From: Bradyrhizobium iriomotense
GTDB lineage: Bacteria > Pseudomonadota > Alphaproteobacteria > Rhizobiales > Xanthobacteraceae
DNA: 64,000 bases
Assembly (NCBI RefSeq): GCF_030160715.1
Contig: NZ_BSOW01000015.1
Location: 159,494-223,493 of the forward strand
Direction: 5' to 3'
The notes beneath the pieces were generated by a model. That model searched no databases. It was not told the DNA's origin and saw only the letters and a program-made list of their open reading frames with translations. Made by a program: the position numbers and the translations under genes. Below are positions 36,012 to 45,643 of the stretch, one piece after another (the first letter of the stretch is position 1; every line of letters starts with the position of its first letter).

Positions 36012-36446
36012 TTATGTGAGAGACGGCTCAAAGGCCTCCCACGCCTTGACGGCAGAGTCACGCCTGCCAGCCGCATACGCCATCACGGTTGCGCCTTCTA
36101 TGAGGAGCATGATCTGCGTTGCCAGCTTCTTGTGGGACGCTATCCCCTCTTGCGCCAGCACGGATGCTATGTAGTCCTCCCGGTCACGCTTATAGCGCAG
36201 CACCACGAGACGGATTTCCGAATTTCCGTCATGACACTCTCCCGCAACGTTATTGAAAACGCACCCTTCAAAACCGGGGCGATGGAACCATTCGTCATGC
36301 CAACGGAATATCGCCCGGACCTTGCCGCGCGGGGAGCGACTCTTGTCGACAAACGCCTTGAGAGATTGCATCGAGCGTCGCCCGCACTCCTCAAGAGCCT
36401 CCACGATCAACGACTCTTTTGATCCGAACTGATTGTACATTGTCAT
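36012..36446 (-). pseudogene. TetR-family regulator lacking most of its HTH
   Basis: The minus frame begins within the DNA-binding domain (MTMYNQFGSKESLIVEALEE) and continues through the complete ligand domain to AVKAWEAFEPSLT. The first 35-40 residues, with helices 1-2 of the HTH, are replaced at a junction near 36446 with a transporter fragment on the other strand. Confidence 0.75.
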
Positions 36447-36455
36447 CGATCGCTG

Positions 36456-36797
36456 GGGCTGATCTTCACTCCGACTGCGCTCGCGTTCATCACCGCCGCG
36501 CGCCTCAGTCCCGCCATCGTGCGCCACGTCGGCAGCTGGTCCCTGTTGCTCGGAATCAGTGTCTTTTTTATTGGTCTCACATTGTCCGTGCTCGTCGCCT
36601 TCATCGCTCCGACCAGTGTGTCGTTACTGGTGACTTCGTTGATCTTCAATGGCTTCGGCCAGGGTCTGACCATCCCACTCGCGCTCAACGCCAATCTGCC
36701 CAGCGTTTCCGAAGCGCAGGCTGGCATGGCCTCCGGGATGGTAGGCACCATGCAGACGCCGCCCCGGGTTACGGCGAAACAGCCGCTAAGTTGCTGA
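36456..36797 (+). pseudogene. MFS (DHA2-type) transporter fragment
   Basis: The plus frame has IVRHVGSWSLLLGISVFFIG, LVAFIAPTSVSLLVTSLIF and GFGQGLTIPLALNANL, an internal four-helix piece of a 14-helix drug/proton antiporter. It ends in unrelated sequence after 110 codons. TetR and DHA2 genes are often neighbours, so both are probably remains of one efflux locus. Confidence 0.65.
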
Positions 36798-36951
36798 TTT
36801 GTCTTGCTTCGTTAGGTGTTTGTGCTACGTTTGTTCAAAGCGATTTCACCCAATTCGTTGCGATTTTCGCTGCGGCGTCCTCAAGACGATATAAGCTTGA
36901 GGGCCGCTCGCCCGTCGGCTACGTTTTTGACCAAATTGTCAGGAGACGAGT

Positions 36952-37161
36952 ATGCCCGCCCGCACTCAAAGCGCCGGTACCTCGCTCGCTGATTTCATGC
37001 GAGTCGTGAATGACGAGCTAAACAAATTCGAGCGGCGCGAGCACGAGTTTCGGAAGCAAGACCGCCACGAACGGGCCCAAAGATTGCAGTTGCCGGTGGA
37101 AAAGTACGACGCCGAAGATTGGCGTGTAAAGAAGCCATCAAGCCCAATTCGTAGAACTTGA
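36952..37161 (+). CDS. Small hypothetical protein
   Basis: 69 residues, charged and helical (VVNDELNKFERREHEFRKQDRHERAQRL), from an ATG after AGGAGACGAGT. It could be a small nodule-expressed or regulatory protein; I do not recognise it. Confidence 0.45.
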   Translation: MPARTQSAGTSLADFMRVVNDELNKFERREHEFRKQDRHERAQRLQLPVEKYDAEDWRVKKPSSPIRRT

Positions 37162-37339
37162 GACCGGCCTCTCGGCGGTGACATGAACATGCCTCAAGGT
37201 GCCCGATCAAGAGGGTCTGATTCTACGGCTAGTCGTGATCATCAAGCGGCGATTCCGTTTTTGTGCGCGTTCGGCATTTCGGCCCGCGTGCGACCGGTTA
37301 GGGGTCGACGCTCGTTCTTGGATCAAGTGCGGCGCTGCA

Positions 37340-38824
37340 TCATAAGGCTTCAGCGGAATCGAGATAGACTGCCGCGCCAACCTCGACACAACACAGGTGC
37401 TGTAGGTATCCCCGGTCGCTCGTCTCGTGAACCGTCTCGATCACCCGAGGCTCCTTCTCTGCACCCTCCGTAAAGACCTCGGCAAGAACGCGGCCGGTCA
37501 TCGTTGACGGCCGCGAGATACCAAGCAGACCAAGAACGGTCGGAGCAAAGTCGCAGATACCTGAGGGGACTTGCGAGATGAGGCCGCTTTTGATCAGCGG
37601 GCCCGCCAGGATGCCGACCGACGACATCTCCTTGGCATGCAGCCCGCCGTGCACGCCGAAGCCCACGGGCCAATCCGCGCTCCAGGTGCGGCCCATGAGG
37701 CCGAAGGAATCGACAGCGTCATCCCCCCGGAACGAGAACAGGATGTCCGCCGAACGGGGATGATCAACGAAGACAAGGTGCCGGGCGAAGCTCCCCGGCG
37801 CGACGCCCTCGACCCCGCCCCGGCCGGCGGTGAATACCGGACCGCACCAGGGCCGTTCGATCATCGCCGCTACTGCGCGGCGGATAACGGCGTCGGACGG
37901 CTCGGACAAGTAAATCGCGCCGACCTGCCCAGGTATGATGATGGCATCGATCCCCGGCGCGGGCACGGGGCCGCAGCGCAGCCCGGCGCCCTCGAGCGTC
38001 TCGAAGAGATCGGCCTGCGCATGCACCGTGACGTGGCCATGATCGGATGCGGTGACCAGATGCACGCCGTGGGAGATGCCATCGGTCTCCCACCAATCAA
38101 GCACACGGCCGAACTGCTTGTCGATAAAGCCGATCGCTTCCAGCGTCTCCGATGCGCCAATTCCGGAATAGTGGCAGGAGATGTCGGGCTCGCCGAAAGA
38201 GAGGATGGCGACATCGGGCCGAATTTGAGGCCAGATGACGTCGAGGAACGCCGAGGTCAGAAAGGCTTGAGCTGCGAGATCAGGCGTGCCTTGGGGAGCC
38301 GGCGCCGGCGTCGGCCCGAGCAGCGCCTCGACGCGTTCGAGCATCGCGGCCGAGGTCGCGATTCGAGGGAAGTGACCGGAGAGCGTCACCTGGCCTAGCG
38401 TCCGCGCCTTGTGGTTCAGCATGCTGGTTGCACCCGCCGAATTGGAGGCAAGAACCGAGAACGTCCGACCGTTTGCCACGAGGACCTCTCCGAGCGACGG
38501 CACACCGACGAAATGGCCGCCGCTCTCGATATCGAGCTCCTCGATCAGACAGTCGTCGCTCGTATCGATGAAGCGCGGCGGCGCGGACAGGCGATCAAGA
38601 TACTTGTTTCCAACAATGCCATGGCGATCCGGCGTCGTGCCTGTGACAAGGCTCGTCAGCGCGGTACGGGTTTCGCTGGGATAGATCGTGCGCTGCCGCG
38701 CTAGCATAGCGCCACGGCGCTGGAGCCTGTCCAGATTCGGTGTCAGCGATGGACTGATGAGATCGGGCCTAAGCCCGTCGAATAGTACGATGAGAACACG
38801 ATTCGAGATCGATCGGACGGACAT
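37340..38824 (-). CDS. Alkaline-phosphatase-superfamily phosphodiesterase/phosphonohydrolase
   Basis: About 494 residues from the ATG at 38824 (a GTG at 38896 would add 24). Type I phosphodiesterase/nucleotide pyrophosphatase-like fold: metal Asp in VLIVLFDGLRPDLI, probable Thr nucleophile in PSETRTALTSLVTG, and metal ligands in LSFGEPDISCHYSG, TASDHGHV and FGVHGGLHAKEMSS. Phosphonoacetate hydrolase belongs to this group, as do nucleotide pyrophosphatases. It lies opposite the cytidylyltransferase/CDP-alcohol transferase cluster, so cleavage of a CDP- or phosphonate-linked compound is an attractive inference. No signal peptide. Confidence 0.85.
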   Translation of the reverse strand: MSVRSISNRVLIVLFDGLRPDLISPSLTPNLDRLQRRGAMLARQRTIYPSETRTALTSLVTGTTPDRHGIVGNKYLDRLSAPPRFIDTSDDCLIEELDIESGGHFVGVPSLGEVLVANGRTFSVLASNSAGATSMLNHKARTLGQVTLSGHFPRIATSAAMLERVEALLGPTPAPAPQGTPDLAAQAFLTSAFLDVIWPQIRPDVAILSFGEPDISCHYSGIGASETLEAIGFIDKQFGRVLDWWETDGISHGVHLVTASDHGHVTVHAQADLFETLEGAGLRCGPVPAPGIDAIIIPGQVGAIYLSEPSDAVIRRAVAAMIERPWCGPVFTAGRGGVEGVAPGSFARHLVFVDHPRSADILFSFRGDDAVDSFGLMGRTWSADWPVGFGVHGGLHAKEMSSVGILAGPLIKSGLISQVPSGICDFAPTVLGLLGISRPSTMTGRVLAEVFTEGAEKEPRVIETVHETSDRGYLQHLCCVEVGAAVYLDSAEAL

Positions 38825-40058
38825 GTTAGCCTGCACTGTCGCCGGGGCACGCTTTGGCGCTATGGCCACGTAGGCCAGAGTGCCGCCATTGTACACATTG
38901 AGCTTGTTATCGCCTTCTGGCGCAGTAGCGCTTGCCTCTACCTGCAGAGCGACCGTTCTCTCGAACCGGCTGCACCGCTGAGGGCGAACTCCTGCTCAGA
39001 AGAATCTACATTTCGACAATGATAGAAAGTTGGCGCCAGTCCAACAAACTCTACCCAAGCTCTTGATTAGGGACGTTGCCGACATCGCGCTGTCGCTTTC
39101 TTGCGGTCGGGGCTATGGTGAATTCGTTCACGTCGCTGTTCTATTATCGAGACGTCCTGGTCAACTACCAATCTTAGTGATCAATCTAGGAGCCCCGCAA
39201 ACACTTGGTGTTAGACATACGTCTTTGGAAACTAATGAAGGCTCAAACTTGACTCCTTGAAGGCTCGTTGCCCCATTAATCAATGGGTGAGGATAGGGAA
39301 TTTACCCGCGCGGCGAATAATACTGACTGCAGACCCGCGCGACGCCAATATTCCGTTCTCAACGTAGGAACCTATTTCGGCGGCCTGAACCTGCGGGCCT
39401 CGATGCCTGTCTTCTAATTGTTAGGACGTGTGATTGTTAGGACGTGGCCGTGACGTCCGTTCTCGCTTCTATAGTGGGCAGCCAAATCTTGTGCTCCAGT
39501 CAACTACCAACGCTGGCAATTGATCTAGATGACGGAAGCATGTCACCTATCGCTGATGAACGTCGGCCGCTCAAACGAACAAGGAATTGGCATGCAAGAC
39601 CAATCACAATTTGTCCCCTGAGGCCCCGCCCAACCGTGTTTCGAACTGCGACGCACTTGCCCGTGCGGAAGCGCGCGATCGTCACCTGCTGACCGACTGC
39701 AATAGCTTCTCATTCACACCGCGGAATACTCATTATCGAAGGACCAGGGTCATGCAATCGGCAGCCTTAATTCGGGGAAGCACAGGTTTCCATTCTGAAA
39801 TCCGGCATACCATCGAATGGCGCGACAGCTCTTACGCGGCCGATCTGTACCTTGCCGCAGTCTGTCAGCCTGATCCACCCGCTCATTTCAATGCCCATCC
39901 AGTCGTCGACGAGCTACGGGCTCATTCCGCTCAGAGAAACGCCGGAGCGACGGATAATCCGTCTTTCTTGAGATGTGAGGTCCATCTCTCAAGAAGCCCG
40001 TAGACCTCACACCGCAGCGGCAACCACAAGGGACACTTCGGATCGACGGAGAGCGCGC
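38825..40058. other. 1.2-kb intergenic region
   Basis: Divergent gap between the phosphodiesterase and the aminotransferase operon. It holds a tandem direct repeat (ATTGTTAGGACGTG twice, 39416-39447). No nod box, sigma-54 site or NifA site was found. Frames of up to about 140 codons (39587-40003) show no family features. Confidence 0.4.
39416..39447. repeat. Two-copy tandem repeat
   Basis: ATTGTTAGGACGTG occurs twice with a 16-bp period in the region upstream of the aminotransferase operon. It could be a regulator site or slippage. Confidence 0.5.
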
Positions 40059-41249
40059 ATGTTGGCGCAACGGACAGCCTTGTTCAAATCTTCTGGTACC
40101 GCTGCGGCAAGGGCGGCCGCCAAAGCAGCTGCTGCGACCGGTAGGGAAATCATCGATCTGACCGCCGGAGAGATCTGGAGCCACACGGCGCCATTGGTGC
40201 AGGAGGGCGCGATCGCCGCCATTAACTGCAACCTCAACCGCTACACTGATACGCTCGGTCTGCTGGAGTTACGCCATGCGCTTGCCCGCAAGATTTCCGC
40301 AGAAACCGCCCAACCCTGGTCGGCAGATGAAATCGCGGTGACGAGCGGCGCCATACAGGCGCTCTTCAATACGGCCATGGCTCTTCTGAACCTCGGGGAC
40401 GAAGTGCTGATCCCCGCACCCTACTGGACCACTTTTCCAGCTCAGATCATCGTTGCCGGTGGTACGCCCGTCTTCATCGAGACGCGGCACAGTAAGTTTG
40501 TGCCGAGGCTTGCTGACCTCACGGCGGCCGTTACACGAAAGACCAAGGCGATCGTAGTCAACACGCCGAACAATCCGACCGGCGCGGTTTATGACCGCGC
40601 CACTCTTGCGGGCATTGCCGAACTTGCCATCGACCGGAAGCTCTGGATCATCGTCGATGAATGCTACAGGACCTTCGTCCACGCCCCACATGTCCATCAT
40701 TCGATCGTGTCGGTGGTGCCCCGGGCACGGGATCGTACCTTGATCGTTAATTCGTTTTCCAAATCGTTGGCTCTAACCGGCTGGCGGATTGGTTATCTCG
40801 CTGCCCCCAAGCCGGTAATCGGCGCAGTTAAGGCGCTCCAAAGCCATACAACTTCCAATCCCAATGTTATCGCGCAGCATGCGCTGCTCCATTACCTGAA
40901 GTCCGGCGATATGGCCTTTCAACTGCAACTGGAGCGTCAGCTTGCCAACGGCCGGGAGCGTGGGCTGTCGATCCTTTCAGCGCTGAAATTGGTCCCTCAG
41001 CCGATCGCCCAAGGCGGGTTCTACTTCTATCTTGATCTCGGCGACCTGCAGCGATCCGCCAAGGCCAATGGCCGCGACCTGAGTGCCGATGATGTCGCTA
41101 GCGCGCTACTGACGGATGCCGGTGTCGCAACAGTCTCAGGCACAGCCTTTGGCGACCCCATCGGGCTACGACTGTCCTACGGCATCGATCGAGACCTACT
41201 CGACAAAGGCTTGCGACGCCTGACCACAACTCTAAACACTTGGAACTGA
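40059..41249 (+). CDS. Class I/II aminotransferase (aspartate aminotransferase-like)
   Basis: 396 residues. PLP-fold features: YTDTLGLLELRHALARKI, VTSGAIQALFNTAMALLNLGDEVLIPAPYW, NTPNNPTGAVY, the IIVDECYRTF aspartate, and Lys235 in NSFSKSLALTGWRIGY. The C-terminal Arg is in GLRLSYG. Start ATG 40059 follows GGAGAG. It transfers an amino group between an amino acid and an oxo-acid; the substrate is unknown. It heads a plus-strand run of genes to 47.5 kb. Confidence 0.9.
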   Translation: MLAQRTALFKSSGTAAARAAAKAAAATGREIIDLTAGEIWSHTAPLVQEGAIAAINCNLNRYTDTLGLLELRHALARKISAETAQPWSADEIAVTSGAIQALFNTAMALLNLGDEVLIPAPYWTTFPAQIIVAGGTPVFIETRHSKFVPRLADLTAAVTRKTKAIVVNTPNNPTGAVYDRATLAGIAELAIDRKLWIIVDECYRTFVHAPHVHHSIVSVVPRARDRTLIVNSFSKSLALTGWRIGYLAAPKPVIGAVKALQSHTTSNPNVIAQHALLHYLKSGDMAFQLQLERQLANGRERGLSILSALKLVPQPIAQGGFYFYLDLGDLQRSAKANGRDLSADDVASALLTDAGVATVSGTAFGDPIGLRLSYGIDRDLLDKGLRRLTTTLNTWN

Positions 41250-41285
41250 ATTCTCGGCCCCGCAAGGGGCCTGGAGGTTAACCTC

Positions 41286-41560
41286 ATGCCTGACAAGCCA
41301 AGTCACGTCGTCGTCCGTGCAGCGGGGCTCAGCTCGCGCCTGCGCGACCATGGTAGAGATGCGGCCAAAGCCTCTGATCGAACTTCATTGCAGGCCGATC
41401 TTTCACAACACACCCGGCAATCTCGCCGCCCTTGGCGTTGCCGAAACAACCATCGTAGTTGGCTATTGAACGGGCCATACGTTCGCGGGCTGCGGCAACT
41501 CATTCAACTGAAAAGTACGGGACCGGCCTTAACAGACCGGTGGAGAGTCTCTGCGCCTGG
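41286..41560 (+). pseudogene. Dead duplicate of the nucleotidyltransferase gene
   Basis: The first frame gives MPDKPSHVVVRAAGLSSRLR, the start and G-x-G-x-R-like loop. A shifted frame gives MRPKPLIELHCRPIFHN and LGVAETTIVVGY and a stop. A weaker continuation (CGNSF...TGGESLRLG) matches CGSCFG...TGSAYSLWLA of the next gene. So this is an N-terminal paralogue of the gene at 41602, carrying frameshift and nonsense changes. Confidence 0.8.
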
Positions 41561-41601
41561 GAATGACGACGCGATATCGTGCAACAATGAAGGTGCTTGA
41601 A

Positions 41602-42411
41602 ATGGCTACCGATGCGCCGAAGAAAGCCATCATTCTCGCCGCTGGTTTCGGCTCTCGCCTGCGACCACTGACTGATCTGTGCCCGAAGCCCCTCGTCGAA
41701 GTCAACGGCACTCCGATCCTCCACAACGCCCTGCGAAACCTGGAAGCAGTCGGCGTCGAAGAGGCGACAATCGTTGTCGGCTATCGCAAGGACGCCATTC
41801 AGTATTCCTGCGGCAGCTGCTTCGGCGGACTTAAGATCAACTATGTCGAGTCAACCGTGTTCGACCGCACGGGCAGTGCCTATTCCCTTTGGCTGGCGCG
41901 TGATGCGCTTCTTTCCGGAGACTGCTACCTATTGGAAGGCGATGTTTTCTTTGAGGAGGATACGCTTCGCTATCTCAACGTTATAGATGCATTCGACGTT
42001 GCCGCGGTTGCACCGTTCGAGCCGAGCATGCAAGGGTCCGCTGTAACGCTCTCAGAGAATGGACTTATTTCTGCGTTCTGTCTGAAGCAGACCGCAGTAA
42101 CCCTTGACGGGAATGGCCTGCCACTTTTCAAGACAATGAATATACTGCGGTTTAATTCCGTTACGCTGAGAAACACGATTGTGCCTGCGCTGAACGACTT
42201 AATCGGGTCAGGGGCGACGCAGGCGTATACTGAGGAGCTGCTGGCGCATCTCGTCGAAAGCCGCGGTCTGCAGCTTGCGGCGGCGCGCTGTGACGATCTC
42301 CGTTGGTACGAGATCGACAGCACCGACGACTTGCGCATTGCTGAAAGCATCTTCTCGACAGCATCGCTCGACCCGCCAGCCGCGTCGCTTGAGCATCGGA
42401 TTGGTGGCTGA
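41602..42411 (+). CDS. NDP-sugar/choline-phosphate-type nucleotidyltransferase
   Basis: About 269 residues from the ATG at 41602 (ATG 41587 and 41563 are possible). Rossmann-like nucleotidyltransferase: IILAAGFGSRLRPLT, PKPLVEVNG with the conserved Lys, VVGYRKD, and the metal Asp in YLLEGDVFFE. Size and lack of a LbH repeat resemble LicC-type cytidylyltransferases for phosphocholine or aminoethylphosphonate. The CDP-alcohol phosphatidyltransferase 11 bp downstream suggests CTP as donor. Substrate unknown. Confidence 0.85.
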   Translation: MATDAPKKAIILAAGFGSRLRPLTDLCPKPLVEVNGTPILHNALRNLEAVGVEEATIVVGYRKDAIQYSCGSCFGGLKINYVESTVFDRTGSAYSLWLARDALLSGDCYLLEGDVFFEEDTLRYLNVIDAFDVAAVAPFEPSMQGSAVTLSENGLISAFCLKQTAVTLDGNGLPLFKTMNILRFNSVTLRNTIVPALNDLIGSGATQAYTEELLAHLVESRGLQLAAARCDDLRWYEIDSTDDLRIAESIFSTASLDPPAASLEHRIGG

Positions 42412-42422
42412 GGGAACCTCCC

Positions 42423-43022
42423 ATGTTTCGTCAGCTTCTCGATCCGGCCAACGCCGTGACTGCAGCAGGTCTTATGCTCTCAGTCATTGCTATCAACGTT
42501 GCGATCGTCGGCCGTCTGGAAGCTGGAGTCGCCATCGTGCTCTGGGCGTTGCTTGCCGATCACCTCGACGGCGTCGTCGCCCAGCGAACGCAAGGCCGTG
42601 CTGCGGAAACAGGACAGATTGGAAAAAATCTGGATTCGCTTGCCGATCTTGTGAGTGCCGGCATCTTTCCGGCAGTAACGTCGATGATCGTGGGCCATGG
42701 TTCGACCGTGACCGTTGCGGCAGGAACCGTTCTCGTTGTCGCCAGTGCCCTGCGACTAAGCTATTTCAACGTATTTGGATCGCCGGGAGGTCGGTTCATC
42801 GGGGTGCCGACCACCTACGTGGTCCCGGCAACCGCGATTGTATTCCTGCTCCGTTCGGCCATCCCCGAAGCGATCTTCCCTAATCTGTTTGCGTTCGTCC
42901 TCGTTGTACTTGCCGTCCTGCACGTTGTTCCGCTCCGAGTGCCGAAGACGGCTGGCGTCATGTATCTCGTTGTCACCGCGTTCTGTGTCGGGGCATCTAT
43001 CGTATTGGCAACAAGAACATAA
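42423..43022 (+). CDS. CDP-alcohol phosphatidyltransferase
   Basis: 199-residue membrane enzyme with about six helices. The catalytic motif reads DHLDGVVAQR, then GKNLDSLADLVS, matching D-x2-D-G-x2-A-R ... G-x3-D-x3-D apart from one extra residue before the Arg. It would join a CDP-activated alcohol to an acceptor, releasing CMP, at the inner membrane. LDSLADLVS is closest to the phosphatidylserine-synthase type. Its neighbour probably makes its CDP-substrate. Confidence 0.87.
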   Translation: MFRQLLDPANAVTAAGLMLSVIAINVAIVGRLEAGVAIVLWALLADHLDGVVAQRTQGRAAETGQIGKNLDSLADLVSAGIFPAVTSMIVGHGSTVTVAAGTVLVVASALRLSYFNVFGSPGGRFIGVPTTYVVPATAIVFLLRSAIPEAIFPNLFAFVLVVLAVLHVVPLRVPKTAGVMYLVVTAFCVGASIVLATRT

Positions 43023-43058
43023 AACGAGCAACGGCGAATTGATTACGCGGAGGAGTTG

Positions 43059-44213
43059 ATGCCTGATTCCGGCCTGAAGCGTTCGATCGACCTGACCACG
43101 GCCCTGCCGCCTGCTCCGCACTTTATCCACGAAGCGCTCGAAGAGGCGTTTCGGCAAATTTGTGCCTCGGATACGACCGCAATGGATATCCGTCGGAACC
43201 GCCCGGGAGGAACAAGAGAAGATATTGAATGTGGAGCGAGCTGGCTTCGTGGCCGGTTTGGGCAAGCCCTCGACCCTGAACGCATTGTTGTGACCAATGG
43301 CACGCAGAGCGCGTTAAACTTATTATTTGGAGCAATCGAGCCCGGAGCGACCCTGTTCACGGAATCACTCACCTATGCCGTGTTGAGGCAACTTGCCACG
43401 CGCGCTGGGTTGAAGCCCGTCGGTCTGCCGGTTGATCAAGAGGGTATCATTCCCGAAGCTCTTGAGGAGGGCTGTCTCGAATCATCGGGCCATCGAGTGT
43501 TGTTTTGTAATCCTACGGTCCATAATCCAACGACTGCGGTGATGGGGGGCGCACGAAGGATCCTCCTCGCGGAGACGTGCAGAAAACATGAGATTACGAT
43601 TATTGAGGACGATGTACTAGGCTTTCTGCATCCCGATGCGCCGCCACCCATAGCAGCTTTTGCGCCGGACATTACGTGGTATTGCATGAGCGTCTCGAAG
43701 TGCTTCGCGATGGGTCTGCGAGTTGCTTACCTAATTGCGCCGACGGCTGACCGCGCGCGAGAACTGCTGGCACCGGTACAGAGATTGTCCTCGTGGTTTC
43801 CGAACGCTCTATCCTCTCTCACTATAAATCATTGGATCCGCACTGGCCTTGCGCAGCAAATTATAGATGCCCTAAGGGCGGATATTCGCGAACGACATGA
43901 GGTCGCATCCAAGATCTTGACGGCTGCCGAGTACGTGACGAAGCCTGGATCCCTCCACATTTGGGTGCCGCTGCCGGACCGTATCGAGCAGCACGAGCTT
44001 GTGGACACCGCAAAGACCTGCGGCATTCTCATACGTCCTGCAGAGGTGTTCGCTGTCAGCGACCTCCGAATACCAAACGCGGTCCGGGTATCGCTCACGG
44101 CACCGCCGACCACCAATGACCTCGTAGTTGGGCTTTCAATCCTGGACAAGATCCTCGGACGAGATGTTCAAGAGATCGCGGACGAAACCGGGCCCCTGAC
44201 GGCAAATGGCTAG
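43059..44213 (+). CDS. PLP-dependent aminotransferase (MocR/2-aminoadipate type without HTH)
   Basis: 384 residues from the ATG at 43059, after CGGAGGAG. Fold-type I aminotransferase of the GntR/MocR-associated group but with no wHTH: VTNGTQSALNLLFGAIEPGATLFTESLTY, CNPTVHNPTTAVM, IIEDDVLGFL, and Lys214 in MSVSKCFAMGLRVAY. The C-terminal Arg is in NAVRVSLT. It overlaps the GNAT gene by 8 bp. Substrate unknown. Confidence 0.88.
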   Translation: MPDSGLKRSIDLTTALPPAPHFIHEALEEAFRQICASDTTAMDIRRNRPGGTREDIECGASWLRGRFGQALDPERIVVTNGTQSALNLLFGAIEPGATLFTESLTYAVLRQLATRAGLKPVGLPVDQEGIIPEALEEGCLESSGHRVLFCNPTVHNPTTAVMGGARRILLAETCRKHEITIIEDDVLGFLHPDAPPPIAAFAPDITWYCMSVSKCFAMGLRVAYLIAPTADRARELLAPVQRLSSWFPNALSSLTINHWIRTGLAQQIIDALRADIRERHEVASKILTAAEYVTKPGSLHIWVPLPDRIEQHELVDTAKTCGILIRPAEVFAVSDLRIPNAVRVSLTAPPTTNDLVVGLSILDKILGRDVQEIADETGPLTANG

Positions 44214-44715
44214 GCAAGGCGATATGCATCAAATATCGATAGCACGCGTTCCTCTTTCGGTGGTTGTTCCGTTGCGAGCATCAGAACTCCGGCCCGAAAG
44301 ACACCCCAAGGACACCATTACGTCTGGCGATGTTCAGGCGGATAGCATTCACGTCGCCGCGACATCGCAAGATCAAGTCGTCGGAGTTGCATCGGCCGTT
44401 AGAGAGCTAGCGCCGCCTCCATTGGACAGCGCCGCCGCTTGGCGCATTCGTGGCGTCGCAGTTATCAGCCGTTTGCGTGGAACTGGACTTGGACGCCAAC
44501 TGGTTGAAACCGCGTGCAATCTGATCACCGAGAGAGAAGTCTCAGTCTGGCTTTATGCACAAGAACGCGTCGGCGGCTTCTACGTGAAGCTCGGGTTTGC
44601 ACTGGTTCTTACCGGCGTGCCGCATCACATCTCCGGGCTTGTCGGACTATATGAGCTGAAGCTCGGCAATCGGGCTGAAGCAAGCTCAAAGCAGCTCCGC
44701 AGCAGGATGGCGTGA
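44206..44715 (+). CDS. GNAT N-acetyltransferase
   Basis: 169-residue acetyltransferase. The acetyl-CoA loop is in RLRGTGLGRQLVETACN (Q/R-x-x-G-x-G/A type), preceded by the strand WRIRGVAVI and followed by YVKLGFAL. It would acetylate an amine, perhaps the product of the adjacent aminotransferase. It overlaps that gene by 8 bp and lies 2 bp before the methyltransferase. Confidence 0.85.
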   Translation: MARQGDMHQISIARVPLSVVVPLRASELRPERHPKDTITSGDVQADSIHVAATSQDQVVGVASAVRELAPPPLDSAAAWRIRGVAVISRLRGTGLGRQLVETACNLITEREVSVWLYAQERVGGFYVKLGFALVLTGVPHHISGLVGLYELKLGNRAEASSKQLRSRMA

Positions 44716-44717
44716 CG

Positions 44718-45581
44718 ATGGATACTGCGATCCAATGGGGAGATTTCACGACGAGTGCTCATGACTACAGCCAACGCCCGCCGCATTCTCCAGAATTGCT
44801 GAGAACGCTCGCTGCAGGTCTTCGTATCGAACAAAAGCGACGACACGTGGTTGATTTGTGCGCAGGGACTGGGAATTTGACAGCGACGCTGGCGGCGCTC
44901 AACCTTAAAGGATGGGCGGTTGAGCCAGAGGCGGTGATGCGCGACGAGGCTCTGCGTCTTCATCGCGGGGACGATTTGTTCGAATGGTGCTGCGGAACGG
45001 CCGAAGAAAGCGGGTTGAACAACGAGAGCGCGAGTTGGATCCTAATCGGAAACGCATTTCAGTTCCTCGACGCGCAGCGAACGCTCAAGGAATGTAATCG
45101 CATCCTTAGACCAGGCGGTTTCCTCACGGTGCTCTGGAACCCAAGGGACCTACGGGTAGACGCCTTTCAGCGTTCTGTTGACGAACTCGTCCGGGCGTCT
45201 TCCACTGCCATCACTCAGACATTTACAAATGCGGAGAAGACGGTCGAGCCTATCGGGACGTCCCCATATTTCGTGCCCTTCATTTATTGCGATTGCGTAG
45301 ATTGGCACGAGATTTCACCGGAGACCTTCATGGCGACTTGGCGATCGGCACATTACGTTCCAAGCCAAATTGGACGCACGGCATGGCTCGCTCTTCTGGA
45401 GGACATTAGCGCTCGGGTCAGCAGCGTTCGATCATTGAGGACAGCCTGGCGAACAAGAGCTTGGACTTACAAAGTAACAAAGGCTGAGGATCCAGCGGGA
45501 CAGGGCTTGAATGGTCTCAGTCCAGCCGGACGATGGACCCTACCGCTTTTGGGAGGAGATTGCGTGGCTCAGGTCAGTTAG
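44718..45581 (+). CDS. Class I SAM-dependent methyltransferase
   Basis: 287 residues from the ATG at 44718, 2 bp after the GNAT stop. The SAM-binding motif I is VVDLCAGTGNLTATLA; later motifs are SWILIGNAFQFLDAQ and RILRPGGFLTVLWNPRD (UbiE/BioC-like). The last 40 residues do not look like the family and may be a replaced tail. Substrate unknown. Confidence 0.85.
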   Translation: MDTAIQWGDFTTSAHDYSQRPPHSPELLRTLAAGLRIEQKRRHVVDLCAGTGNLTATLAALNLKGWAVEPEAVMRDEALRLHRGDDLFEWCCGTAEESGLNNESASWILIGNAFQFLDAQRTLKECNRILRPGGFLTVLWNPRDLRVDAFQRSVDELVRASSTAITQTFTNAEKTVEPIGTSPYFVPFIYCDCVDWHEISPETFMATWRSAHYVPSQIGRTAWLALLEDISARVSSVRSLRTAWRTRAWTYKVTKAEDPAGQGLNGLSPAGRWTLPLLGGDCVAQVS

Positions 45582-45643
45582 AGGCTCCTTGAGGCTGATA
45601 TCTGGAATGGGCCTCGTCTACGAGGCTGGCAGCAAAGGGTCCT

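Noticed and set aside
38825..40058. nod box or tts box upstream of the aminotransferase operon
   Set aside because: I looked for both motifs and found no stretch with convincing agreement.
37340..45581. Complete phosphonate pathway
   Set aside because: No PEP mutase or phosphonopyruvate decarboxylase was found in the window. The hydrolase and cytidylyltransferase have other possible roles.
40059..45581. Rhizobitoxine or rhizopine cluster
   Set aside because: The gene set lacks the sulfhydrylase/desaturase of the rtx genes and the mos/moc genes. Shared aminotransferases are not enough.
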